Source: Parabacteroides distasonis ATCC 8503
GTDB taxonomy: Bacteria > Bacteroidota > Bacteroidia > Bacteroidales > Tannerellaceae
Direction: 5' to 3'
Length of the DNA: 64,000 nt
NCBI RefSeq assembly: GCF_000012845.1
Contig: NC_009615.1
Coordinates: 705,501 to 769,500, forward strand
Of this stretch, positions 26,395 to 34,208 are shown piece by piece. A program made the translations under genes and the position numbers. How positions within the stretch are numbered: the first letter of the stretch is position 1; each line of letters opens with the position of its first letter. The notes beneath the pieces were generated by a model that was not told the DNA's origin, made no database searches, and was given only the letters and a program-made list of their open reading frames with translations.

Positions 26395-26426
26395 TTTGAC
26401 AGCTGTTTATATTTACCATATCTTTG
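26395..26426 (+). promoter_or_regulatory. Promoter of dps copy 2
   Basis: TTTG at 26395-26398 and TATCTTTG at 26419-26426 keep the 20-base spacing of copy 1, while the bases in between have changed in several places. Confidence 0.65.
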
Positions 26427-26470
26427 CAGTATAAGAAAACGGAAAGTATAACAATTAAAAAAATAGCAGT

Positions 26471-26959
26471 ATGAAAACATTAGATTATCTTCATTTAGAC
26501 GCATCAGCGGTAAGTAACGTAGTAGCAAGCTTGAAACAATTATTGGCGGACTACCAAGTATTTTATACGAACCTTCGTGGTTTCCACTGGAATATCAAGG
26601 GACACGGTTTCTTCGTTCTTCATGGTAAATTCGAGGATATGTACAACAACGCTGCCGAGAAGGTTGACGAGTTGGCGGAACGTATCCTGATGTTGGGAGG
26701 CGAGCCGGAGAACAAGTTCAGCGAGTACCTGAAAGTAGCCCGTGTAAAAGAGGTATCAGGCGTATCCTGTGGTGACGAGGCATTGAAACATATTCTCGAT
26801 ACCTATGGCCTGCTGATTGGTGAGGAGCGTAAACTTCTTTCCTTGGCATCGGAGGCGGGCGATGAGGCTACGGTAGCGTTGATGAGTGACTATCTGAAGG
26901 AACAAGAAAAATTGGTTTGGATGTTGGTAGCATATTCAACTTGCGATTGCAAGAAGTAA
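26471..26959 (+). CDS. dps: Dps-family ferritin-like protein, copy 2
   Basis: This 162-residue paralogue is almost identical to the protein encoded at 25009. The differences I see are Leu for Ile near residue 6, His for Asn and Leu for His around residues 106-112, Glu for Gly near 126 and Ser for Leu near 157. The ferroxidase residues are unchanged. Near-identity of the first two thirds suggests recent duplication or gene conversion. The gene is transcribed from its own copy of the promoter and ends at a terminator shared with the convergent kinase gene. Confidence 0.93.
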   Translation: MKTLDYLHLDASAVSNVVASLKQLLADYQVFYTNLRGFHWNIKGHGFFVLHGKFEDMYNNAAEKVDELAERILMLGGEPENKFSEYLKVARVKEVSGVSCGDEALKHILDTYGLLIGEERKLLSLASEAGDEATVALMSDYLKEQEKLVWMLVAYSTCDCKK

Positions 26960-26986
26960 AAAGGTGATTCATTGAGTTTGGAGAAG

Positions 26987-27010
26987 GCCGGAAGAGATTC
27001 CGGCTTTTTT
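26987..27010 (+). terminator. Terminator of dps copy 2, abutting the kinase stop codon
   Basis: GCCGGAA/TTCCGGC pairs around GAGA and is followed by six T at 27005-27010. The convergent histidine kinase gene ends in this T run. Confidence 0.7.
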
Positions 27011-29385
27011 TACTGGAACCATTTCCTCATAATTCCATATAATTTGTCTATCTCGATCGGTTTTGCGATATGTTCGTTCATGCCGGCTTCCAGACTTAGC
27101 CGTACATCTTCGGCGAAAGCATTGGCAGACATGGCTATAATGGGCATATCTTTGATATCTTGACGGTCGAGATGACGAATTTGCCTTGTCGCTTCGAGTC
27201 CATCCATTACAGGCATCTGTATATCCATGATTATAAAATCGTAATAACCTTCGGGTGAAGCGGCGACTTTATCAACGGCTTCTTGTCCGTCGCAAGCTGT
27301 CTCGACTTCTGCATGGGTTTCTTGCAGCAATTCATACGCTATCTCGCGGTTTAGGTCATTGTCTTCCACGACCAGTATCCGTTTGCCGGGAAAAGATATG
27401 ATATGAGTCGGTGTGATAAGGACTTGCTCGTCTTCCTTTTTGTCTGAGGCAAATTTTTTCATTAAATGGAATAGCTTGGATTTCATGATAGGCTTGCTTA
27501 TGAAGCCGTTGACGCCAGCTTTTACTGCCTCAAATTCGTAACCGGAATAATCGTATGCTGATATGATGATGATCGGAGTATCTGGTTCCACGTATTCCCT
27601 TATTTTTATGGTGGTTTCGATGCCGTTCATGCCGGGCATCATTAAATCTATGATAATAGCAAAGTAAGTGTCTCCGTCGATTACTTTTTGTACGGCCTTT
27701 TCACCGGAAAGAACCCATTCCGGTTTCATCCCTAATTCTTGGAGGTTTTCATAAGCGATCTCGCAGGATACCTCATCGTCATCTACTACCAGTACTGGTA
27801 GGTCTACCAATATATTATTGTCGTATTCATTCGTACTTCCCAGTTTGACATGAAACCTCATGGTGAATTTGGAGCCTTTTCCATATTCACTTTCCACAAG
27901 AATGTCTCCGTTCATTATCTGGGCGATATGGCGGCTGATAGCCATGCCGAGACCAGTCCCTTGGATATTGCGAATGGCCTTGTCATCCGACCGCTCGAAA
28001 GGTTCGAATACTTTTTCCAGAAATTCTGGTTTCATTCCTATACCGTTATCCGTTACGGTTATTTCAAACTGGCCGTAACCGTTATAGACAGAAGGTTTCT
28101 CTTCTACCGTTAGTTGTATTTGCCCGTCTTCCGGAGTATATTTGATCGCATTTGTAAGCATGTTCAACAATGCTTGCTGTATACGTTGCACGTCACCTAT
28201 AAGGCATTCGTGTTTTATCTTGGTGACATGTATCTGAAACTTTTGCTTTTTCGCTTCAAAGGCCGGTTGCACCATGACGAATAAACTCTCTAATAGCTCG
28301 TTGATCTTGAATGCCTCTTCTGTCAGCATGATCTTATCACTTTCCAGTTTAGACATATCCAGTACCTCATTGATCAGATTTAATAAGAGTTTGGAGGAAA
28401 TGGTTATTTTCTTTAAGCAATCAGCTATACGCATCTGGTCATCCATGTGCAGGCGAGCTATCGCTGTCATACCGACGATGGCGTTGATAGGAGTGCGGAT
28501 GTCATGGCTCATCCGGGATAGGAAATCAGTTTTGGCACGGTTGGCGGCATTAGCGCTCTGTAAAGCTTCCTGCAACAGTTTTTTTTGTTTTCTTTCTTCT
28601 TTGATTTCCGTTATATCAGTTCGAGTCATTAACCATATGTTCTTTTCCCTGTCGTAATAGCTGAATCGCATTTTCTTTTCCCGGTTTACGCCATTCTCTA
28701 TCATGGTGCCATATACGATATATTCTCCATGTTTCCGTAGTATCGGTTCTATATGAGCGATCTGTAGTTTCTCAGTCATTTCTTCGTGAAGCTCAGGTGC
28801 CATATATTGCCGGTTATATGAGGCGACTACTCCATCATAGTCATAGCTGGCGATAGGAGGGGGACTATAGCTCTCCGAGCCGGAGGTATACATGACATAG
28901 CTATTTTTCGAAGCTTCAATATAGATTACGTAATCATATTCTGATCTTACGGCGGTTTCTATAATTTGCGCTTTTCTGAAATCGTTGATATTACGGCTAG
29001 ATAAAAGGATTCTATCAGGGATACCTTCGTTGTTAACAAGAATATCGATAAAAGTTTCGTGCCATTCAAAACCGAAGTGATCGTTGCAGAAACGTAAGTC
29101 AAATGTTTTATGAAAACATCCTTCGGCTATCATTCTAAAGAAAACTTCAAGCGAAACCGTTTCATCCCATAAACTACGGTCTGGAGAATAGATGTCGTTT
29201 CTTAGAATGTTGGCAAGGCTGGTATAATCTTGTTTTGTATTAACTAATTCCGGATTCATTGAATATTTAAGTATATCGACGCTTCCGTCTTCCAAATAGA
29301 TAGTCCAGATCGTATCCATGAGATATTGATAATTAGCTAATAGCTCGTTTTTATTTAACTTTTCTTTTTTGCTTTCGCTTGTCAT
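27010..29385 (-). CDS. Hybrid sensor histidine kinase with two receiver domains
   Basis: A 791-residue soluble hybrid kinase. The N-terminal 270 residues look like tandem PAS-type sensor modules, with no transmembrane segment or signal peptide, so it senses a cytosolic signal. A HisKA domain with His294 (SRMSHDIRTPINA), an HATPase domain (about 400-510, with GTGLGM) and two receiver domains follow, with phospho-acceptor Asp580 (IIIDLMMPGMNG) and Asp721 (IIMDIQMPVMDG). There is no HPt domain or DNA-binding output, so a separate HPt protein or response regulator is needed. It is divergent from the IclR-type regulator gene. An inverted repeat lies between its likely promoter and its start. Confidence 0.9.
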   Translation of the reverse strand: MTSESKKEKLNKNELLANYQYLMDTIWTIYLEDGSVDILKYSMNPELVNTKQDYTSLANILRNDIYSPDRSLWDETVSLEVFFRMIAEGCFHKTFDLRFCNDHFGFEWHETFIDILVNNEGIPDRILLSSRNINDFRKAQIIETAVRSEYDYVIYIEASKNSYVMYTSGSESYSPPPIASYDYDGVVASYNRQYMAPELHEEMTEKLQIAHIEPILRKHGEYIVYGTMIENGVNREKKMRFSYYDREKNIWLMTRTDITEIKEERKQKKLLQEALQSANAANRAKTDFLSRMSHDIRTPINAIVGMTAIARLHMDDQMRIADCLKKITISSKLLLNLINEVLDMSKLESDKIMLTEEAFKINELLESLFVMVQPAFEAKKQKFQIHVTKIKHECLIGDVQRIQQALLNMLTNAIKYTPEDGQIQLTVEEKPSVYNGYGQFEITVTDNGIGMKPEFLEKVFEPFERSDDKAIRNIQGTGLGMAISRHIAQIMNGDILVESEYGKGSKFTMRFHVKLGSTNEYDNNILVDLPVLVVDDDEVSCEIAYENLQELGMKPEWVLSGEKAVQKVIDGDTYFAIIIDLMMPGMNGIETTIKIREYVEPDTPIIIISAYDYSGYEFEAVKAGVNGFISKPIMKSKLFHLMKKFASDKKEDEQVLITPTHIISFPGKRILVVEDNDLNREIAYELLQETHAEVETACDGQEAVDKVAASPEGYYDFIIMDIQMPVMDGLEATRQIRHLDRQDIKDMPIIAMSANAFAEDVRLSLEAGMNEHIAKPIEIDKLYGIMRKWFQ

Positions 29386-29419
29386 GTTTGTATTCTTGCT
29401 CGTTTATGAATGCACTTAT

Positions 29420-29439
29420 ATCCTTGTGCTTTCAAGGAT
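29420..29439. promoter_or_regulatory. Inverted repeat in the kinase leader
   Basis: ATCCTTG and CAAGGAT pair perfectly around six bases, 35 bases before the kinase start codon. It may be an operator or an RNA hairpin. Confidence 0.3.
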
Positions 29440-29571
29440 ATTCCGCGAAAGTAGGTAAATAATATGTATATAAGAGATAAAATCATTGTAAATCAAAAAG
29501 AATTGATCATTTTCCTTTAAGGATTTATATGCTCTGCAACATACTTAACACCTTTTTACATATTTCGTGTC

Positions 29572-29599
29572 TTGTTTAAATTCATCACTGCTATATTTG
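29572..29599 (+). promoter_or_regulatory. Promoter of the IclR-headed operon
   Basis: TTG at 29572-29574 and the -7 box TATATTTG at 29592-29599 are 17 bases apart and lie just upstream of the palindrome at 29609. Confidence 0.5.
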
Positions 29600-29608
29600 G
29601 TTCAAATC

Positions 29609-29623
29609 TGAAATGCAATTTCA
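29609..29623. promoter_or_regulatory. Candidate IclR-family operator
   Basis: TGAAAT-GCA-ATTTCA is a perfect palindrome 3 bases before the ATG of the IclR-type gene and 9 bases after the -7 box. It resembles the E. coli IclR site (TGGAAATnATTTCCA), so autorepression by the encoded regulator is a reasonable inference. Confidence 0.55.
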
Positions 29624-29626
29624 AAT

Positions 29627-30424
29627 ATGGAAAACACGCTGCCAAATATGGAAAAAGTGGATGAGAGCTACAAAGTGCCTAATTTAGAGAAGGGCATAGC
29701 GGTTCTTGAGTACCTTTCCTTGCGGTCGGCGGGAGAAACATTGCAAGATATTAAGTCGGCGCTCGATATATCTCAGACTACGGCTTACCGTATTTTGAAT
29801 ACATTGGTGCGGCTGGAATATCTTAATTTTAGTGAAGACACGAAACGCTATAAACTTTCCCGAAAATTATTGACCCTTGGTTTCAGATCCTTGAATGAAC
29901 ACAATCTCTTAGAGACCGTCTTGCCACATTTGCGTGATTTACGTGATCAAGTGAAAGAGACCGCTTGCTTTGGTGTCTTGGGAGATGAGAAAGGGATTTT
30001 TATCGAACAAGCGCAAGGACATCATACGTTCCGCTTCGTCCTGTCGCCGGGAAAGCCGTTTGAGTTGCATTGTTCGGCTCCCGGAAAGGCGATTATGGCT
30101 TATTTGCCGAAGACGGTGCGAGATCGTTACCTGTCCTACATGACGTTTACACGGTATAATTCCCGGACGATCACTTCTCGTGAGGCCTATCTGGAGGAAT
30201 TGGAGAAGGTTGGTAAGCTGGGATATGCCATGGATAATGAGGAGGAGCTGAGCGGCGTGATCTGCGTAGGCGCCCCGATCTTTAATTATACGGGATATCC
30301 TTGTGGAGCGATTTGGATCTCCGGCCCGAAAGACCGCTTATCGAAAGAGGTGGTGAAAAATACGGTGAAGGTGATCAAGGAGATTGCCGGGGTGATCTCG
30401 AACGAACTAGGATTTAGAAAATAA
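29627..30424 (+). CDS. IclR-family transcriptional regulator
   Basis: A 265-residue regulator with an N-terminal winged helix-turn-helix (about residues 18-80, with LQDIKSALDISQTTAYRI as recognition region) and a C-terminal IclR effector domain (about 95-260; SAPGKAIMAYLP and GVICVGAPIFNYTGYPCGAI are typical). IclR proteins usually sense small organic acids or sugar metabolites and control one catabolic operon. The gene heads a run of ten further genes on the same strand with small gaps, so it probably controls them. A second ATG at 29648 is possible. A palindrome lies directly before the first ATG. Confidence 0.93.
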   Translation: MENTLPNMEKVDESYKVPNLEKGIAVLEYLSLRSAGETLQDIKSALDISQTTAYRILNTLVRLEYLNFSEDTKRYKLSRKLLTLGFRSLNEHNLLETVLPHLRDLRDQVKETACFGVLGDEKGIFIEQAQGHHTFRFVLSPGKPFELHCSAPGKAIMAYLPKTVRDRYLSYMTFTRYNSRTITSREAYLEELEKVGKLGYAMDNEEELSGVICVGAPIFNYTGYPCGAIWISGPKDRLSKEVVKNTVKVIKEIAGVISNELGFRK

Positions 30425-30441
30425 GGAATACAAAATATACC

Positions 30442-32217
30442 ATGAACACACGAAAATACTTGATAAAAAACTCATTGGTGGCTTGTCTTGTCGGCTGTTG
30501 CGTTTCTCTCGCTTCAGCCGGCAACCCACCTTTCTTTACTACGGATGCCGTATTGAATGCGAAGGGGGAGCTATTAATGACACAGAAAGGAACGAGACAT
30601 CTGGATATTTTTTCAGCGGACGGTAAGAGCTTACTTCATTCGTTTCCGTTTGATGAGATCCCGACCGGGTTGCTTCCGGATGGGGATAAGGTGTATGTGA
30701 CGACCTTCGAGAAGACCGGCCGTTTACAAGTGCTTTCCTTGGAATCGGGTAGGGTGGAAGCGGCTATACCGACGGGATCGGGAGCCTGTCATCCGATGTT
30801 CGGGCCGGATAAGAAACATATATATGTATGTAATCAGTTCGATAATTCGGTGGTCGAGATAGATCCGGTGATGCGTAAGGTAGTCCGGAGCGTGAAAGTG
30901 TTGCGTGAGCCTAAATCGGCGGTATTCAGCAAGGATGGCAAGTATATGTTTGTTACGAATTTCCTGCCCGCACAACGGGCGGACGTGGATGTGGTGGCCG
31001 CTTGCGTATCAGTAATCGAGATGGAGGGGTTTACGAAAGTGAAAGATATCCAATTGGCGAATGGTAGCAATGCCTTACGGGGGATGTGTATCACGCCGGA
31101 CGGGAAATATATATACGTGTCTCATAACTTGGGACGATTCACGGTGCCTACTTCCCAACTTCAACAAGGTTGGATGAACACGAGCGCTTTCAGCGTGATC
31201 GATGTGGCGAAGCAGGAATTCGTTGGGGCGGTATTGGTGGACGAGCCGGATCGTGGCGCTGCCGGTATCTGGAGTATCGCTTGCGATGACAAGCATATCT
31301 TTATCACGCATAGCGGAACGCATGAGGTGAGCGTGATCGATCATCCGGCGATGTTGGCGAAGTTTGAGTCTTATAAGGATAAGAGCCGTCTGGATTACGA
31401 CTTGAATTTCTTGTATGGACTTCGTGAGCGAGTTACCTTACAAGGAAACGGTCCCCGAAATTTTATATTTTCGGGAGATAAGTTGATAATCCCTACTTAT
31501 TTCGCCGATATCTTGAATACCGTCGATATAAATACATTGGAGGTGACGGCTACCGACATGAATCCGGGGCGTACGGAAACGCCGGAGAACAAGGGCGAGA
31601 AATACTTTAACGACGCAAATCATTGCTATCAAGGCTGGCAGAGTTGTAACGGTTGCCATCCGGGGGATGCCCGTACGGACGGGATGAACTGGGACTTGAT
31701 GAATGATGGAGTTGGTAACTCGAAGAATTGTAAGAGCATGTTGTATTCGCATGTGACTCCCCCAAGCATGATCTCGGGTGTTCGTGAGAGCGCAGAATAT
31801 GCGGTACGTGCCGGTTTTAAGTTCATTCAGTTTTTTGAGCCAGAAGAGGAAATGGCGAAATGTGTGGACGCTTATATGAAATCCTTGCGTCCGGTGCCTA
31901 GCCCGTATTTAGTAAATGGGGAATTATCGGATAAGGCGAAAGAGGGAAGAAAGGTGTTTGAGAAACTGAAATGTGGCGAGTGTCATAGCGGTCCTTATTA
32001 TACGGATATGAAGATGCACCGTATCGGCGAGGATATAGAATTTGAGAAAGGGTGGGATACACCTACTTTGATCGAGGTCTGGCGTACGGCTCCTTATCTG
32101 TTTGATGGGCGTGCGGCTACCATGGAAGAGGTGTTCGAGGTCCATAAGCATGGCATCGATAAAAAGGTTTCCAAGAAAGATATCGAGGCGTTAACGGAAT
32201 ATGTAAACTCCCTGTAA
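30442..32217 (+). CDS. Periplasmic beta-propeller protein with two c-type haem motifs
   Basis: A 591-residue exported protein: signal peptide (about 1-26, SLASA-GN), a YncE/cytochrome-D1-like seven-bladed propeller (about 30-390, with repeated YVxxxxxxSVSVID-type blades), and a C-terminal module related to di-haem cytochrome c peroxidase/MauG. Haem-binding motifs are C402-NG-C405-H406 and C511-GE-C514-H515. The combination resembles propeller-cytochrome oxidoreductases that oxidise small periplasmic substrates, but the substrate is unknown. It lies 17 bases after the IclR gene. The presence of the cytochrome c maturation gene later in the same run supports haem attachment. Confidence 0.85.
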   Translation: MNTRKYLIKNSLVACLVGCCVSLASAGNPPFFTTDAVLNAKGELLMTQKGTRHLDIFSADGKSLLHSFPFDEIPTGLLPDGDKVYVTTFEKTGRLQVLSLESGRVEAAIPTGSGACHPMFGPDKKHIYVCNQFDNSVVEIDPVMRKVVRSVKVLREPKSAVFSKDGKYMFVTNFLPAQRADVDVVAACVSVIEMEGFTKVKDIQLANGSNALRGMCITPDGKYIYVSHNLGRFTVPTSQLQQGWMNTSAFSVIDVAKQEFVGAVLVDEPDRGAAGIWSIACDDKHIFITHSGTHEVSVIDHPAMLAKFESYKDKSRLDYDLNFLYGLRERVTLQGNGPRNFIFSGDKLIIPTYFADILNTVDINTLEVTATDMNPGRTETPENKGEKYFNDANHCYQGWQSCNGCHPGDARTDGMNWDLMNDGVGNSKNCKSMLYSHVTPPSMISGVRESAEYAVRAGFKFIQFFEPEEEMAKCVDAYMKSLRPVPSPYLVNGELSDKAKEGRKVFEKLKCGECHSGPYYTDMKMHRIGEDIEFEKGWDTPTLIEVWRTAPYLFDGRAATMEEVFEVHKHGIDKKVSKKDIEALTEYVNSL

Positions 32218-32228
32218 AATAAAAGGAT

Positions 32229-33323
32229 ATGAATTATTGTGAGAAGATACATTATACGATATTAAGCACCAAGCGGGCCGAGTTCGCCGTTATGGTGGAC
32301 GATCTATTGTCTCAATTGCCTCAAAACGAGGTGATCATGAGGTTGGCCTTTTTCGGTACTCCGGGTACAAATGAGGAATACGTGGCACGCCGGGTTTTGC
32401 TGCGGGAGAAGATCCGTCGGTATTATGGGGATTGCGAACCGGCTTTGAGCTATGTCTCCCAACCGCCGCTGAACGCTCCTTTGCTGATGGAGGTACATAG
32501 CTATGTGCCCGATGCGCAGGATCGGATTACTTTCCGTCATTATCAAGGTGTTCCTTATGTCTTGTTGGAGAATGCCTCGGGACGTTTCCTTTTTGCCGGC
32601 GGTTTTCAAGGGGATGTACTCCATTTTGGTATAGAGCCTCAGTCGGTGGAAGCTTTCCGGTTATTGGGGGATGTGCTTCGTCGGGAGGGTTTTCCGTTGA
32701 ATAGCATTATCCGTCAGTGGAATTATATCGAGCGTATAACCGCTTTCGACGGTCCGGATCAGCATTATCAAGCGTTTAATAACGCCCGGTCTGATTTTTA
32801 TAGTAAAACGGAATGGGCGAATGGTTATCCTGCCGCTACGGGTATCGGGGCGAATCTGGGAGGTATCTTGATCGATGTGGATGCCGCCGTGTTTACTACG
32901 CCGGATGCTTTCGCTACGCCGATCGATAATAAGTTGCAGGTGGCTGCCCATGCGTATTCGGAACAAGTACTGGAAGTTGCCCGACAAAAGAAGACGACCC
33001 CTAAGTTCGAGCGTGCCAAGAGCATGACTTTTCAGGATCGTAAATTGATTTATATTTCCGGTACAGCCGCTATCCGTGGTGAGGAGAGCTTGACGGGAGT
33101 AGGTCTGGAACGTCAGCTACGGATCACGATGGAAAATATAGCGGAACTGATCGCTGACGCTAAATTGGTTAAGTTACGAGTCTACTTGAAGAATAAATCC
33201 GACTATAAGGAGGCTGAGCGTTTGATGAATACCTACGGATTAAATATCCCGATCTCTTATATGTGGGCCGACGTTTGCCGGGATGAGTTATTGATCGAGA
33301 TCGAGGGAATAGCGATACGTTGA
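32229..33323 (+). CDS. Chorismatase/RidA-fold protein (FkbO-like)
   Basis: A 364-residue cytosolic protein whose layout matches the chorismatase family (FkbO, Hyg5, XanB2) with a RidA-like fold: RQWNYIERI (about 158-166), YQAFNNARSDFY, PAATGIG and a C-terminal half like YjgF/RidA ending IEIEGIAIR. In characterised enzymes a C-terminal glutamate helps to cleave the enolpyruvyl ether of chorismate to pyruvate and a dihydroxycyclohexadiene or hydroxybenzoate. The Glu of IEIEG is a candidate. Whether chorismate is the substrate here is not shown. The gene lies 11 bases after the cytochrome gene. Confidence 0.65.
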   Translation: MNYCEKIHYTILSTKRAEFAVMVDDLLSQLPQNEVIMRLAFFGTPGTNEEYVARRVLLREKIRRYYGDCEPALSYVSQPPLNAPLLMEVHSYVPDAQDRITFRHYQGVPYVLLENASGRFLFAGGFQGDVLHFGIEPQSVEAFRLLGDVLRREGFPLNSIIRQWNYIERITAFDGPDQHYQAFNNARSDFYSKTEWANGYPAATGIGANLGGILIDVDAAVFTTPDAFATPIDNKLQVAAHAYSEQVLEVARQKKTTPKFERAKSMTFQDRKLIYISGTAAIRGEESLTGVGLERQLRITMENIAELIADAKLVKLRVYLKNKSDYKEAERLMNTYGLNIPISYMWADVCRDELLIEIEGIAIR

Positions 33324-33357
33324 AACAAATAGTACTAACAAATATACACAAAAACAA

Positions 33358-34116
33358 ATGAGAAAAGGTTTGAACATGAAAATGGCGGCTATGGGATTGG
33401 TGTTGGTATCTATGGTCGCATGTACGGGAAAGACAACGACAGACGCTACTTGTTGCGCCGCTAACGGGGAGGGCAATTGTCCGGAAGGAACTTGCCGCAA
33501 AGAATGCACGAACGCATGTAATACTAACAATCAAAAAAATAAAACAATGGCTTATTCAAAGAAGTACACGAACGCCGATTTTTATAAAGACGGCAAGTTT
33601 CAACAAGATGTCGCTATGGAAGCGATGAAAGATATGTTTGCTTTCTACGATGTTCCTTTCACGGAGTTGATGGCGAAAGATATGTGGGTGACAGACTTTG
33701 GCTTGGGCGATTTCGAAAATGTAGGTATGGGTGGTATTTTCTGGATCAACGATCCGGAGTATAAGTATTTCGCTCACGCTATCTATTTGTTGCCGGGCCA
33801 GATGATTCCGGAACACGCTCACGTAAAGACTGACTTTCCTGCTAAACATGAGTCTTGGATGGTAGAGAAGGGTTGGGTATACAACTTCTCTGAGGTAGGT
33901 GACGAGACCCCGAACGCCCCGGCTATCCCTGCTGGACACGGACCGATCAAGAGCAAGAATTTCGTGGTTCAGAAGGTCGGCGACGTATTACGTCTGAAGA
34001 AATTGGAGACATTCCACTTTATGATGGCAGGTCCGGAAGGCGCTATCGTAGATGAGTGGGCATGCTATCACGACAACGCTGGCTTACGTTTCACGAACCA
34101 GAAGGCCGCTTTATAA
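33358..34116 (+). CDS. Cupin-domain lipoprotein with a cysteine-rich linker
   Basis: From the first ATG the product is 252 residues with a lipobox (VSMVA-C, Cys22) and a linker carrying eight more cysteines (about residues 32-53). The cupin fold follows, with candidate metal ligands His158 and His160 in PEHAHVKT and further His/Glu in KHESW and TFHFMM. It resembles sugar-isomerase-like cupins (D-lyxose isomerase group), without proof of activity. An internal ATG at 33547 would give a cytosolic cupin of 189 residues. An A-rich leader precedes it, so both forms are possible. A 22-bp-pitch array begins directly at its stop codon. Confidence 0.7.
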   Translation: MRKGLNMKMAAMGLVLVSMVACTGKTTTDATCCAANGEGNCPEGTCRKECTNACNTNNQKNKTMAYSKKYTNADFYKDGKFQQDVAMEAMKDMFAFYDVPFTELMAKDMWVTDFGLGDFENVGMGGIFWINDPEYKYFAHAIYLLPGQMIPEHAHVKTDFPAKHESWMVEKGWVYNFSEVGDETPNAPAIPAGHGPIKSKNFVVQKVGDVLRLKKLETFHFMMAGPEGAIVDEWACYHDNAGLRFTNQKAAL

Positions 34117-34117
34117 A

Positions 34118-34174
34118 AACCTCTAGGGTTATGCTTCGTAATTCTAAGGGTTGCCGATCGTGATCCTTAGGGTT
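34118..34174. repeat. 22-bp-pitch repeat array D
   Basis: Three direct copies of a 13-bp unit start at 34118 (AACCTCTAGGGTT), 34140 (AATTCTAAGGGTT) and 34162 (GATCCTTAGGGTT), exactly 22 bp apart, between two co-directional genes of the IclR-headed cluster. Confidence 0.7.
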
Positions 34175-34208
34175 TCAATAAACAACCTTCTAAATTTAAA
34201 TTTAATAC

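Larger units (their letters stand above)
26386..27010 (+). repeat. dps duplication unit, copy 2
   Basis: Second copy of the promoter-dps-terminator segment of 24922-25549. Identity starts at AATTATCTGTTTGACAGCT and ends at the terminator. Confidence 0.9.
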
